Part shown: positions 32,591 to 45,694 of the stretch, piece by piece
Layout of the letters: each line of letters opens with the position of its first letter
Position numbering within the stretch: the stretch's first letter is position 1
Assembly: GCF_000711695.1 (NCBI RefSeq)
Contig: NW_013546997.1
Coordinates: forward strand, 109,404 to 173,403
DNA from: Tilletiaria anomala UBC 951
Taxonomy: Eukaryota; Basidiomycota; Exobasidiomycetes; Georgefischeriales; Tilletiariaceae
Length of the DNA: 64,000 nucleotides
Reading direction: 5' to 3'
The notes under the pieces: generated by a model
Told to the model about the DNA's origin: nothing
Databases searched by the model: none
The model's input: only the letters and a program-made list of their open reading frames with translations
Position numbers and translations under genes: made by a program

Positions 32591-35500
32591 AAGTTGAGAG
32601 ATGTCACAGCCAAAGTCAGAGCAATTCACACTGGCTCATGTGCTGGCAGGCACACCACCCGCTCCTTCCCACTTTGACTCGCTCAGCCCAGCCACCCTCC
32701 ATCTCACCTGTCCGTGTGATTGCAGTGCGGGAGAGGCTTGTCATCCCCACGCCTTCGTTTGTGCACGCAAGCCAGCAAGCATGTCACTGCAGCCTCATCG
32801 CGCAGCAGCCAGTGCAGTGCGCAAAAGCCGCCGTTGGCCCGCACTCGCAGCCCACTAGGCCCAGAGCCACAGGCAAATTGATCGTCCTTCTCTCTTTTTT
32901 GTGCATTCACACCCGCTCACATCCAATCTTCCATGAGATCGACGCTCGCCCCGGCAAGCGCTCCATATGAATGATGCTCTCGTGTAAGAAACACTCCACG
33001 GTATGGGGACAAGGCGAAAGCGGTCGCCATCGCAAACTCTGCCGGAATATATACGGAATACTCAGAGAGACATCGGCGAAGGGTAGGGCTGTCCAGCTCC
33101 AGATGCATTGCTTCATTCCCGCTGGTCGCGGTGGAGGAGCAGGGTCAAGCACAGCTTGGGTATTCGCATTGCGAATTCCGCTGGTAGTGGGCCGCTGTAT
33201 TTGTACGGTCGCGAGTGGCGCCAAGACCTCTGGGACGTGGACGACCAGCTAGGGTCTCCAATATGCGCCTACTTGCTAGAGCTTCAGCAGGTTGCGAAAC
33301 GAGCGCACAAGCCGACAGCTCGTCTTCGAAAGTTGACATTCGCATTCACCACCAGCTCTTCTGGCTGTTCTCCAAATAAATATGCCAACTGGCAAGGTCA
33401 TCGTCCATATTGACTACAATCCACCATTGCAAATATCCAGATGTTGAATTCAGATCCTCAGAGTCGAGATCGTCATCGTTTCTGCTCGTCACTTATTTTC
33501 ATGAATCCTTCATGTAAAGATAATCGGATCATCCTCTTTTCGCTTTTCAGGAAGACTAGTTACATTCTCCACAAGTCCCAACCCCTGTGGCATGTACCAT
33601 CTGTCGTGGCACGGGTAGCCTTCGAATGCTTGCCAGATGCGACTCGTATAAACAGGGTGGCTCTCGAAGGATTGCGTCTAAACGGAACCGAATTTGCTTT
33701 TCCTAACTCTCGTTCTCGATACTTTGGTCGTTCTCCTTACAAGGAAAACACTCTGACTTCGGAAGACGATACGCACAAAAACTGAGCGAAAACTACCATG
33801 GTGGTAGTAGTACTCGTACCGCATACTAATCTAACAGGGTCTGGGGCGACGGGAGAAGCATGGATCATGGGACTTGGTTGGACATGGAAGCGTTGAGTTG
33901 GAATTTGGAGTCAATATATTGAAGTTTCTTTTGGATTCTACTTGATGATTACGTAGCCACCCCGTCACTCCGTCGCCAAAGTGGCAAGAGAGCAGACCAT
34001 TGAAGGCTTCTCGATAGATTACATGTGCTCGCATGGAATACATAGTAGGGTCTACTGACCAGATTATATTGTAGTTGCTAGTTTGCAGGTATGTACAAAT
34101 ATATTATATATATGTACACATTAGTCATCTGTTAGGGTTCCCCAGTTTGGATATATCGCAGGACAACGCACACAGAACAACAAGCAGTGCATGGCCTGTA
34201 GGCAGCAAGAATAGTATGTGATGACGGGCCACAGCCTGCCAGTTGGTCACAGAGAGAACCCAATATCCATCCAATCAAATACGAGATGTACATATATTTC
34301 ATTAAATTAAAACGGGGAATTGGCAATCCTCCACAGGGCACAGGCATATGAATACCTATGTACCTACATAGACTTTTAGACTGGAATTCTTCGGTCCTCC
34401 ACTACGTACGTACTTTCTCTGTGCTAATGCCGAGAAGCCTGCTGATCCGCTAATGCAAGAGGCCAGAAATTTCAGGATTTCTGACAAGGTTTCGCGGATT
34501 CACGGGGGATTTCCTTTACAAACAAAAGAGACTATCCGGCAAGCAAGTCACCAAAATTACAAACTTCGAGACCCGAAAGCCGATGTCCGATCGGGCCAAA
34601 TCGCGATGTGCCCGGAATCTGGGTTCTGGAAGATTACGAAGCACGACCTGGCCCCCAAGGGCGCCGTGTCCACCTTGGGTTTGTTCAGTGATCGTGATCG
34701 GGTTAACCGTCAACTGCGGTACCTTGCACTCCATCTAGAAGAACATGGCAAATTGGCGATATTCGCAGCCGCAATCACACCCACATCAGCCAGCTATCCC
34801 AAAGGGCTTCATCGCCATTTTGATTCACATATCATCTCATCCACCGGCTCGTAGGCATGCCCCCTTTTGGGCGCCAAAGTAATGCACAATGATCCTCGTG
34901 CAACTGATGACCATTGGATGATCATATCGATGGAGCTGGCTCTTCTACCCGTATCGACAGCGACTCGTGGCTCCTTCGCCCGCCGTTTCCTCATCGCCTC
35001 ATCATGAACGCCCTGGCCTCATCCCGCGAGGGCTGAGTAGGACGGTGATTACCCAAATCACCACTCATTGTTGGTTACACCCCTTCATTTCGACTAAGGA
35101 GCGTTTCCTTGCTTTTTTCCTGGCTGGCCCACCCGCTCCCCATTGTCGTCTGCTGGGTTACGAGGAGCTCACTCAGCGCCCCTACTGGTAGACGTCCAAG
35201 CGCTGCGCGAGTTACCATCGCTCTCTCTGCTCGATATATCGCGTTGCTCGACTTGATCCCTCTTCCGATGGGTACGAATTCGCGTTTCTCCAAGTACGCG
35301 TCTCGATCTGTCTTCGACTCATACTGACACTTCACCGCTTCGCTTTCCCCTCCCCCACCTCTAGTTGCGCCAGCAGCTCTCATTTATTCGCATCGCATTT
35401 TGTTTCCGTTGGCGACCTCGTCCTGCTTTTTCCCGCTTGCATCACATCCGCAGCTGTTGGAGAGCGGAATTTTGGGTTTGGTATGGTGAGCATTGCTGAT

Positions 35501-35715
35501 CACAGATATGAAACAGCGGAATCGAACGTCCCTTAAGCTGACCAAATGAAGACTTTACGAAACCTCATAGGGTACGCAACGGAGCAAGCAGGCACGCCGT
35601 CATTAACCTTGTTACCTTTCCCCTGTCGGCACTTTTTTGATCATCCGAATCGTCAGAGCACACCTCGCCTCACTGGCAGTTCTGCAGCCTGTGTCGAAGC
35701 CCCCCCCCCCAGGTT
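32591..35715. other. gene-poor, AT-richer intergenic stretch
   Basis: More than 3 kb between Rxt3 (-) and the RA-PH gene (+) holds no recognisable gene. From about 33.3 to 34.5 kb the sequence is clearly AT-richer than its surroundings (for example ATATATTATATATATG near 34098-34113 and CATTAAATTAAAAC near 34300). Plus frames at 33441-33785 (114 codons) and 34453-34854 (133 codons) have no known domain. A run of ten or more C ends at the acceptor-like CCCAG just before 35713, so the last part probably includes a leader intron of the RA-PH gene. It may be a decayed element, but no terminal repeats were found by eye. Confidence 0.5.
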
Positions 35716-38700
35716 ATGGCGATGGCCGCAGTCGACAAACAAGCGCAGGTAGGCGTGGACGCAAGCAAAACAGGGTCCCCATTGAGCTTTGAGCAGGTGA
35801 TCAAGCTCCACCGCAACACTTTTGGAATCGGTTCACCTATTCTTGGCGATGAATGGGAGTCCAGCAACGGGCACGGTGCACTTCCGCCATCCTCTGCACG
35901 CTCTTCCGTCTCCTCACGGCGGCGAGAGCTGCAATATCATGGGAGAGGTTCAATGTCTCTATCCTCCTCGTCATTTTCCTCGAGCAATGACGGAAGCGGA
36001 AGTTCAAGCCAAGTGTCGCCACCGATCCCAACAGCCAGTGTTACCGTGTCGAGCGGGCTGGCGAGTCCATTGTCTATAGCACCGAAGCCTCGCTCGCCGC
36101 TCGTGCCATTGCGAGAGAATCCATTGTGGATCCCCAGCAAACTATTCATGTCACCGTCTGCAAGCTCAGCGACCCCTAACGACGCGGGTATCGTGCAGAA
36201 TCGCAAAAGCGCAGACGGCACTCGAAGGCGACTGCGGCTCGCTTCTGCGCCAGGCCCCTCTTCGTCCACTCTTTTCTGCCATAGTCCAAGCATTTGGGCT
36301 TCATTTGGGAACCCATCCACATCAGACTCGATTGGGACGTCGGACCGGCCCTCAGCACGTAATACAGCCTCACCTGCTTTAGCTCACTCGCTGCTGTTGG
36401 TGCCGTCGGTCAGGTCAAGTCCCATAATGGAATGTCTCTCCAAAGGCAGCTTGTGCAACGCGATGTTAGAAGAAGAGCGCAGAACATTCGCAGGTCCGCG
36501 ACGCAAGCGGATTAGAAGCTCAGTCAGCGCTGGAGGGGTATCCGCAAGGTCCGACGCTGGCAGGCCACCAGAAGCGAAAGGTTCTCAATGTAGAGACAGT
36601 GGCCAGGGACACCAGATGGATTCGCGAACATCAGCAAAGCCCTTGTTCACCCCATTGCCATCGTCGTCTTTTGTGCGTTCACGCAAAGTCAGGGCTTCTC
36701 GCTCGCAGCCATTGGCTGCATACAATTCCCCGCAGACAATTAGTCCAAAGCCGCCGTACAACTCGAATCGCAATTCGGCCAGCACACAAGGCAGCCTCAG
36801 AAGCTTGAGCAGCTCGCACAGCCTCAGCGTCACAGGACGGAGCAGCGAGGGCGGAGCAAGCATAACTTCGAGAGACTTGCTATTCAGCAGCATCCACAAT
36901 GCGCATAGCGCCCGAAGGGACGGGATACAAAGCTACCACGAAGGCGTTGGCCTTCTCGAGCAGCTAGCTCCGGTGCAAGTAGCACCCAAGCCAACGAGCA
37001 CAGAGGTAACAGACGGAATGCGTGCCAACGATCGGGGGGCCCGTCCTAAGCCACCAGCCGGGCCTTTCGCCTCCACGAACGACAACTTGCTGATGAAAGC
37101 AAGCACCGCCCCTTCACCCTCCCTGCCATTCGTCTCTGACACTGCACGAAATTCAGCTGCGAGCGCATCCGCATCTTTGGTGGCTTCGCCAGCCTTAAGC
37201 GCTGAGGCATGGCCACAGAAGCCACCTTACAATACCACACAATTGCTCGCAGCAATGGGCCTATCTCTTGAAATTGTACCGGGCGACACGAGCGAAGGTG
37301 ATCAGGAAAAAGAAGGCCTGCCGAATGCACCCCTTCGTGCAGGTATTCTTGACAGCACGGCGAAATCGAGCATGTCTACTGCGAGTCATGGCATGAGTCC
37401 TGCCCTGGAAAGTGTGAGCGACTCGGTGTCATCGGTAACTTCCCCAAGGTCATTGCCGCGAGCACTGCGCAGTTCCCTGCCCGCGCGCTCATCCCCAAAA
37501 GTGACACCATCAACAGCGACATTTGCAGAGGCGGTCGAACGTAGCAATTCGCATCGCTGCAGGGCGCCGCCTTGTCATGTGGTCGTGACCCCGGCCTGCG
37601 TCGCGCGCCTGCGAAGGAATGGTGGTCGGAGCATTATAAGTGCCTCAACTCGGAACTCGGCTGGGCCCAACGCCATTCACAGTACTGTCCCACATTCTGA
37701 CCCCATGTCGAGCGTCGAGACTTTCTTTCCGGCGCACGAGAGACCACTCGCCGACGAGGCGGAGGCGGAGGCAGTCGAAGATGTTGATGATGCTTCAGCA
37801 TGGAGGGGGGTCACGGTACCCATCGTTGCAGGCACTTTTGCCCGCCGCTCCTTGGAAGCAAGTGTGTCAAACAGCGAATTGCAATACTTTACGCCACCGG
37901 CAAGTGTCGAATCGCATTCGTCCCTGAGCAATTCTCTGGCTTTCTCGATACTCACAAAAGTCCAGCAACGCATCGGTGCCTCTCGACAAACCTGGAAGGC
38001 AAGCAGCGTCGCAGCGCGGCCCGCACAGGCTGTGCGTTCCATCCTTGACCAAGAGCAGACAGAAGTTCAATTGTCCCAGGTGTCAAGTGCAGGGGATAGC
38101 CGCACTGAGAGTGGTTATTGGAGCGGAGACGCAGCAAGCAGGGCTTATGAACTTTCTCGGTGTCGCTTTTTGGACAAATCGGAGGACGAGCTGATGGCGA
38201 TGGAAAGGCAGCAAAGACACGCCGGCATGGCTGATGCATGCGCTCGACTTGAAGGGGCAACCGCGCGGAGTAATAAGCCCGAATCTGCGCGCAACTCGAT
38301 GTCCTCTAACAGCGGATACACATACGACATCGCTTCTGCAGCGGGGATGCGATATTCGATGTCAAAAACAGAGGCAGAGGTCACGACGCTTTTCACTGTA
38401 CTGGCCCCAGACGATCCCGTCGGGGTCAGGCGACCGTCTTTGAACAGCTCACTTCCGCAAGACAGTGATTGGAGCGACGCGATTTCGTGGGCCGCGAGTG
38501 ATCAGACACATGTGCTGTCCGACTCTACCGACACGACGCCACCGGTCTCATCGGTCCAGCCGCGCGTCCGAAGTGCGCATCGCAAGCTCATCAATGGCTC
38601 CTCGTCCGACGAGCTCGACAAGCGCAGAGAGCGTGACTCATGGGCATCGCTTCTTTCCTTCACGGCGGAACAGGACGTCACGGCCCTTGCAGCCACAACC

Positions 38701-41700
38701 TCGGAGCTCCCCAGTGCTGTGCGTGCAACAGTCGTTAAGGGCGTGATGGAAGATGCGATTATGCCCAAGCAGCGCTGGGTGTATCCTCATCAGCAGTTCG
38801 CTCAGTCCGCATCACCATCTCGACCCATCTCGCTACGTCACTCTCTTCCTGAAGCTTGGAGACTGGAAACCCCAGAACAGGAGCGTACTTCGAGGGTAAA
38901 GAGTCCAGAAGGTTCAAAGCAAGTGTCTGGCGTGTCGCCTGAGAAGGCATTACACAACGAAACTTTGCCTCAACACTCTGCGCATGCGAACTCTTCGACG
39001 ATACCCGCCTCCAGAATTACCAGCACCGCCGTGTCGACACCAACCCCGGTGTCAATGGACACACGCGCGGTAGACACTTTGGCCTCGCTGTCACCACGCA
39101 TGACCCCGTTGCCACCAGGTACGCTCGGCTCATCCGGCCCGGTAGTTACATCAGTCAAAGATGCTGTTGCTGCTGATGCGGGTGACGTCGCAGATCCTTC
39201 AAAGCAGGCGGATAGGATGTCCAATCACTGGAGTGACACATGTGGGATTGAGGATCGGGACAGCCGCACACTGAAGCGAGGTCTGAGCCTTAAGCGCTCC
39301 AACGCGTGGAAGTCGCTTAGGGGTCCAACTGCTCAGCGAAACAGGCTTCTGTCCACAAAGGCCAGCGACGCCAAGTCCATCTTCGCTGCCTTCCCAAACA
39401 ACTTCCCGTCCAGTTTGACGATTCTGGGACGGGACCCCGCCAGTGTTTCGCAGCCTTTGTCTCCTCTTTTGATTGCGTCTACATCGTCTGCAGTTCATCA
39501 GCGGCAGGACCTAAGGCAATCATCACCCGGGAGTCAACCCGTTCCCGCACATCCACGAATTCTAGCAATCAGTTTCCAAAGCAAGGAGGAGCAGCAGCAT
39601 CACCACGAGAGAGCGGAACTGCATTCGATGTCACCGAAGGAACCTGTAAATCCCACCGCGGCGCGAACTCTTGCTGTGTGCCCCGACGCGCCGCAACACA
39701 ATCCCTGGTCTTTACCAACCAGCACCTCCCTCCCATCTACTGCAACAGCGGCCAGTGAGGCGGAGAAGCGCATTTCCCTGCTCGCGAGTCTAGGATCGGC
39801 AGTGTCAGATTCGACCCCCAAGCTATCCAGCAGACCTTTACCGGCCGTCAGAGAATATCCACAAATTGAGCAAGCCAACGGAGACGCGCAGGAGATCGCG
39901 CTTGCTCGTCTGTTGGATGCACTCGCACCCAGCAGCTGGACGGATCTTGACTGGAGCACGCATGCTCCCAACCTACAGCAGGCTTCTGGATCGCAGGAGA
40001 TGGTTCATAGGTCCAAGGTATACGGGAAGGACAACAGCGACAACAGCTCCGACAATTATGGCTCTAGCGATGGCGGCGGAAACCAAAGCTCCAACGTGAT
40101 CTGCCGCGGGGGGGCTCACGCAAATGATGTTGGCGAAGACCCTCGGCAGCCCGGAACTGGGAGGCCTGCACTAGATGAGACTGTATCTGAAGACTTCTCG
40201 AGTCAGTCGGAAGACGACTATGGGGGCGTTGATGAGCTGGATGCCGGGCGTCGCGGAGCCGTTCTGTCACAACAAAATATGCTGCGAGCGGACTCATCTG
40301 AAGACGATATTCCGCTGGGCAAGCGCGTCGACAATCCTGATCGATTGCAGGAGAAACTCAATTATCGAGTGCAGAAGGAACAGTCCCGACGTGGTCTGCA
40401 AACTACCTCCTCGACTGCGACAAGGTCGCAGAATTCAAAAGAGGGTCGAGTCAGGCAGAAACCAATGACAGCGGCAGACCTCAAGACGGGTCTCTCAATA
40501 TCAGGCCATGCTGCATCGAACGGTAGCATCGACCCAAGTGACCTCTCGTCCAGGCTACGCCGCGTTCAAAGTGCTAGACAGCCCAATGCAAAAGCTACTC
40601 ATCACTCAGAGAGTATCCAGCCTGAGGCTGCCATCGTACCCCTTAAGCCCCTTTCCCGTCAAAGGCCTCTGTCACGCCGTCATGCTTCCACAAATAATTC
40701 AAGGCAAGGCGACAGCATGGCAGTGCAACACAAGCTGACTGCCCCCTCAGAGCTAGGGAAGAAGGCTGCAGAGCTCACCTTATCGCGCTCGTCCACTCGC
40801 GCACGCGACCCTTCTGTCCCGCCGCTACCTCCAGTCCCACGTCACTTGGCACAAGTTATCGGCTCACCTGACTCGCTGCTCTCCGAGTCTGCACATGCCG
40901 CCCCCACGCCTGTTTCCCCCACGATCCCCGCGGCTCCCATGCACCATCAAACGTTGGCTGCCATTACTGCCGCTGCGTCGAGCGCTTCTCCTGGCCCCGT
41001 TCACCACACACGCACTGGGTCACCCGTCGCATCTGCTTCTGCGTTCCAGGGCGGCAGCAAACAAGACACGATAGTGATGACATCGCTTATCCAGCACAAG
41101 GTCTACTTGATCACTAAGCAACGCTATGTCAATGTCAATGTCCGCTCGGATGCTCGCGCACGCGATCTTGTTCTGGAGGCTATGAACAACGGCTCTGTCG
41201 CTAATGATGACTCCACCCTTGGAGGATGGGTCATCTTTGATGTTAGCGCAGAGTTTGGCATCGGTGAGTAACCCTCGAATGTACACTTGTGTCACCAAGC
41301 TGAACACGTTACTCGCTGCGGCTCACAGAACGCCCAATCCGCGAGTACGAACTCGTGTCCGAGGTCGCAGAGCATCGCGCAAGTCAATCGCATGACTACT
41401 TTCTTCTGCGACGGACTGAGCTGGCGCCATACGTCAGCTTGCGATCGGTGCCCGATCGATCCCCCGCCTTGGCTGGCTACGTGTATGTGCAGGACCGCAA
41501 GAAGAAGTGGAGCAAGCGCTGGCTTGAGCTGCGGGATCACTCGCTGTTTCATGCAAAATCGGACAGTGGCAAGGATGAAGAGCACATCTGCACCCTGTCC
41601 AACTTCGACGTCTACCTGGTCACGAATCCTCGATTTAAGGGGCCAAAAGCGCATTCGTTTGCTATCCGCAGCCAGGATAAGATCACGATGTTCGAAAAGC

Positions 41701-42266
41701 CAGACCAAGATTATCTGCACTTCTTCTGTCTGTCAGACCCGGCAGCTCATCGAGACTGGGTCAAGAACATACTCAATGCTCGGACCTACATCCTGCGCCA
41801 GGAGCGCGCGACGCTCTTCCGCGTGCTGACTGCTGCGACAGTCGCTCAAACCTTCATCGGTGCCGACAGTGCTCACCCTGGCGTTCGACGAAGCGGCAGT
41901 CTCAAGCACGCCGTTACCACCACCACGCCCAGGCCAGACCAGACCCTCAGCAGTGCAGCCGTCTCCGTCAGCAGTGAGGGCGTGGCAGAGCCAATCTCCG
42001 CCTTACACGCATCCAGCAAGCCATTGTTACTCAACGCCGATCTGCTTTCCGGCCCTTTCGAGAAGGGCAGCTTGCTGGCGGAAGTCGCAACGCGAGGACT
42101 CATGTCGAACAGCACCACGCGACGTCCGGCTGAAGGAGACTTTAGCATGCATGAACGCACACGGCAGCGCCTCGAGGAGAGTGCCAGGAAGGCTGAGCGG
42201 CAGCAAGCCCTCGCCGCCGCCATCGCTGAGGGTCGCCCTTTACTCCATCTGAGCCCTCGCCAGTGA
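35716..42266 (+). CDS. RA-PH tandem domain protein (MRL-like adaptor), 2161 residues
   Basis: Exons 35716-41263 and 41329-42266 join at GGCATCG|AA to encode 2161 residues. The first about 1780 are Ser/Pro/Ala-rich and disordered, with basic patches. A Ras-association-like ubiquitin fold begins near 1785 (HKVYLITKQRYVNVNVRSD, ARDLVLEAMNNGS, GWVIFDVSAEFGIERPIREY) and spans the intron. A PH domain follows at about 1898-2005 (AGYVYVQDRKKKWSKRWLEL, HICTLSNFDVYLVTN, FFCLSDPAAHRDWVKNIL). This linked RA-PH unit is the hallmark of MIG-10/RIAM/lamellipodin-type adaptors and their fungal relatives, which connect small GTPases to membranes and actin. A function in polarity is inferred only. A second ATG at 35722 could also be used, and a leader intron probably ends at 35712. 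Confidence 0.85.
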
Positions 42267-43779
42267 GCAATCAGCACAGCTTAACATCTATCTGTCAGTT
42301 CTCAGGATCAGAACTGGTTTCTATCCTCCCTTTTTGTCTGCTTTTGTATTACCCGCATGGAGCCCATGTATCCTTCCCATTGTATCTGCGCAGCCTGCAA
42401 AATCTTGCTTGTAATCATCTCATCGAAACTTGCATCATTCATGGACGCATGACACATGCCTTCCGTTCTCACGACGTAGCGAGTGGCGATCAGATTGAGG
42501 GATCAAGAATTGCAAACACATTCTAGACTATTTGCATGTCTGCACCTACAAAGGATACCCTGTATCTGCATACGTGAGATGCCGGGCTATCAGGGGGGTT
42601 GGCGCAAGGGCCCGGCGGAAATGAGTACCCTTGGGAGTGCTTGCGGCTTGCTCTGTGCCAAAATGGTGCATCTTGTACACTCTCCTCTATCGTCCTCGCA
42701 GAGCCTGACTTCAGTTGCTTTAGTACCGGCGAATGTGCAGCCAAAGCGAGGCATGCTGGAAACTTAGCGCCGTCACAAAAGCAGCAACAGCGGCGGCAAG
42801 GAAGGAGCAGTAGCAGCGTCGGGAATTGACCGACGAGTCCCTTATTCGAAAAAGTCGGCATGCTGCGCGAAGGGAGCTGATCAGCAGCGGCGTGCATTCA
42901 AGTCGCCAGTGGGCGAATGTCCCTCCTCCTTCCTTGCAACGTCGGTTGCAGACGTCAGCTGGTAATCGAAGCATGTCCAGCTCCAGCATACCGGCACTGG
43001 AACAACACTAGAATCAATCGCTCCCTCCGGTTGCCTCTTCGCATATCATGAGAAGCCGTCGTAATTCGGCCTGTGCACCTCTTCGTCATGTCACAGCAGC
43101 TTGCGCAGGCGCAGGCGCATCAGCAGCCGTACCCGTACCCGTACCCAACGCCATTTGTCGTCGCCCATCACCTGCCAGCAGCTGCCAAAGGCGAAGAATT
43201 ACAGCACCTCGCGACCACGTGGATGCCTCCTCACACCTTTCGATTACGGCCGTGGCAGTCGGTGATATGTGGACGTAGCAGCCTGAGCTCCTGTATATGT
43301 GGCTGCATCGGCCGTGCCTGCTTTCACTGTGTCATGCTGCCTGCACGCTGGCAAGTAACGTGAGCGTCGCATCTCCCACGGCCAGCAGTACGACGCGAAG
43401 GAGCAGCGCACCTGAGGTGATTTCCGAAACGATCTCATTCCGAGCCTGCAACTACTATGTCAATTTATCCATTGGCCCAAAGCCCTAGACACTTCGGCCG
43501 TCATCAAGGTTATTACCCTGCAGCTCAACACTATGTAGCTTAACCTAATGCCGCAACTCTTTCTCACAGGTGTGCTCACGATGGATTTCGAAGGGCTAGT
43601 ATCTCAGCGGTGCGTGGCAGAACATTCAAGGGAGTGGCGCGAACGATACCTTTTGTACCATCTATGGCAGGGTACGTAAGTGAATATAATACAGCTGTGA
43701 TATGTGATTGACGGAGGCGTACACTTGTGCTCGCAGTGGCTGCATCCCATCACGTGAGGTGCGCGCAACAGCCTCTGCT
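42267..43779. other. convergent interval with a possible small plus-strand ORF
   Basis: About 1.5 kb lies between the 3' ends of the RA-PH gene (+) and VRG4 (-). A plus frame from ATG 43088 encodes MSQQLAQAQAHQQPYPYPYP and ends in a Cys-rich part (CICGCIGRACFHC) before a possible donor GTAACG at 43356. The Tyr-Pro repeat comes from a short CCGTAC repeat at 43127-43146. Cys spacing faintly recalls PLAC8 proteins, but no continuation was found. No other gene is supported. Confidence 0.25.
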
Positions 43780-45694
43780 TCAATCACGGCGCGGGTCCCC
43801 ATCGCCATTAAGCTTATGCATAGGGATGACGCCTTCCGAACGCAAGGCCCCAGTCCCCAAGCGACTGTAGCCAGTAGCCGCAGAGCCTCCAGAGGCTTGC
43901 TGCTGATCACTGCTCTGCTTCATCTTCGCCGAGGCGTAGACAATGCTGTAGAGGGTAGGATGACAGCAAGGAACGATGCCAGAGCAAAAACAATAATTGA
44001 GGACACCAATTTGATAAAAGCAGACAATGTCAAGAACTTACCCGGCCAAGGAGCCTACAGCAATGGCGATCCCGTTTCCAGCAGTGGCTTTCTCCTTGAA
44101 GAAAATCATACCGCTAAGCGCAAGGGGAAGCTTGTTCAATGCACCGACCATGCTGTACGTGGTCGAGGATGTCACGCGGATGCACCATGCCGTAGACCAG
44201 CTGATTAGCATGGCGCATGCGCCAGAGAATCCAATAGCGGCAAAGAGTTGGGCACGCTTGTCTTGCGGACTAAGGAAAACATTAGCTCCATCTGTACATG
44301 CACTTCAGGCGAAAGGCTCAGGAAAGTGGCACCAGGACACTCACAAGGCAGAGTCGAAGTTCTCCTTCGTCCACTTCTCGACGAGCTATGGCAGTCACAT
44401 CAGAAGGCGTCAGATTTACCACACCTCTGTCGAGACAATAGGGGCTCGATATAACTTACAAGAGAGAGCAGCAGCAAGATTGGGATCGACAGCAGGTTGT
44501 TGTAGTACATCGAGTCCCAGTCCTTAAATCCCGTCATCTTGATCTGTTTACGCATGAGGAGCACCTATGAAAGGAACGATGGCGTCAGCCGCTTCGGGTT
44601 TCTCGAAATCATCCCGTCTGAAAGGCGAAAAGAGCCATACTCGCTTGCACTCACGTATGAGGCGCTGCAGAGACAATTGAGTGCCATCCAAACATATCCA
44701 CTGTTTAACATTGCGCTTGCTCCACCCAGAGGCGTGGCAGCCGAATCGAGCAACGGGTCATTGTTCGCGAGCCCCAGAGCATCTTTCGATGCCTGATTGA
44801 TTCTGTCCTGCTCCACTTTGAGCCCATCGACAGTTGGGACAAACTCGCCTGTCATGGGGTTCCATGTGCCGCCGGAGAGATGCGAATCGCTCAGATGCGG
44901 GTACGGGAGGTCCTTGGTGAAAGCCAGCTGCGACAAATCGGCCCAAGCAGCAATAATTGAGGAAACGACCATGAGCAAGAAAGAGAGCAGTGTGAGGGCC
45001 GTCAGGCGGCCTTTGAACCAGATCCTCTCGCCGTACGCGATGAGGACGATGGTCAGATTTTTGAAAATGGTGTAGACCGAGACATTGAGATGCTGTAGTG
45101 CCTTGCTGCCAGTGTAGATGACAAAAACAAGCAGAACGCTGATCGGCATCCATAGTCCTGCGTCTTTCCTGTTGAGGCCGCGGAGTGAAATCCAACCCAG
45201 GCGGCGTGCTATTATCACGAGGGCTACGCCGATGAGAGACTGCATGAGCAGCACGGCGAGGTTGAGGTTGAATTTTTTGTCCAGCACGATGAACTGAAGA
45301 TGGAAGAGGTGTTAACAAAAATTGTAAAGGCGTTGTTCTCACATCGAAAGAGGACACGCACCTTGTTCGCAACCGTCATCATGATACTGCTCATGCAGTA
45401 GGCCAAAATACTTGACAGGCCTTGCCCTTTGGAAGCCCGGCCTGCCGGGTCGTCCGCACCCGAAGAAGCGCTTCCGATGCGTCCCAAGTCGACCTTAATG
45501 GTCGGACCCCCATTTCCCGATGCACCATTGGGCAGAAATGGCGCAGACTCTGCCACAGCCTTGCTCCCTGCGCCACGCAGATCGTTGTCATGCTCCAGTC
45601 CTGGCACCTCATCGTCGTCGCGTTCGTAGGTGGTGCTGATGGACGACGCAGAGCGCGGCTCGGGCGCAAAGTAGGATCTACCTTGTGAGGCCAT
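43780..45694 (-). CDS. VRG4: Golgi GDP-mannose transporter Vrg4
   Basis: Six exons (45694-45362, 45293-44655, 44564-44460, 44385-44345, 44269-44042, 43945-43780) join in phase to 503 residues. The nucleotide-sugar-binding motifs are intact: [13 protein letters not shown] (188-200) and GALNK (415-419) in [18 protein letters not shown]. About ten hydrophobic segments match the drug/metabolite transporter fold. The protein imports GDP-mannose into the Golgi in exchange for GMP, feeding mannan and glycolipid synthesis. It is longer than yeast Vrg4 (337): it has an acidic Ser-rich N-terminus of about 95 residues, an insert of about 70 residues after [15 protein letters not shown] and a 50-residue polar tail. 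Exon 4 is only 41 nt. Each junction restores conserved sequence, which supports the model. Confidence 0.95.
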
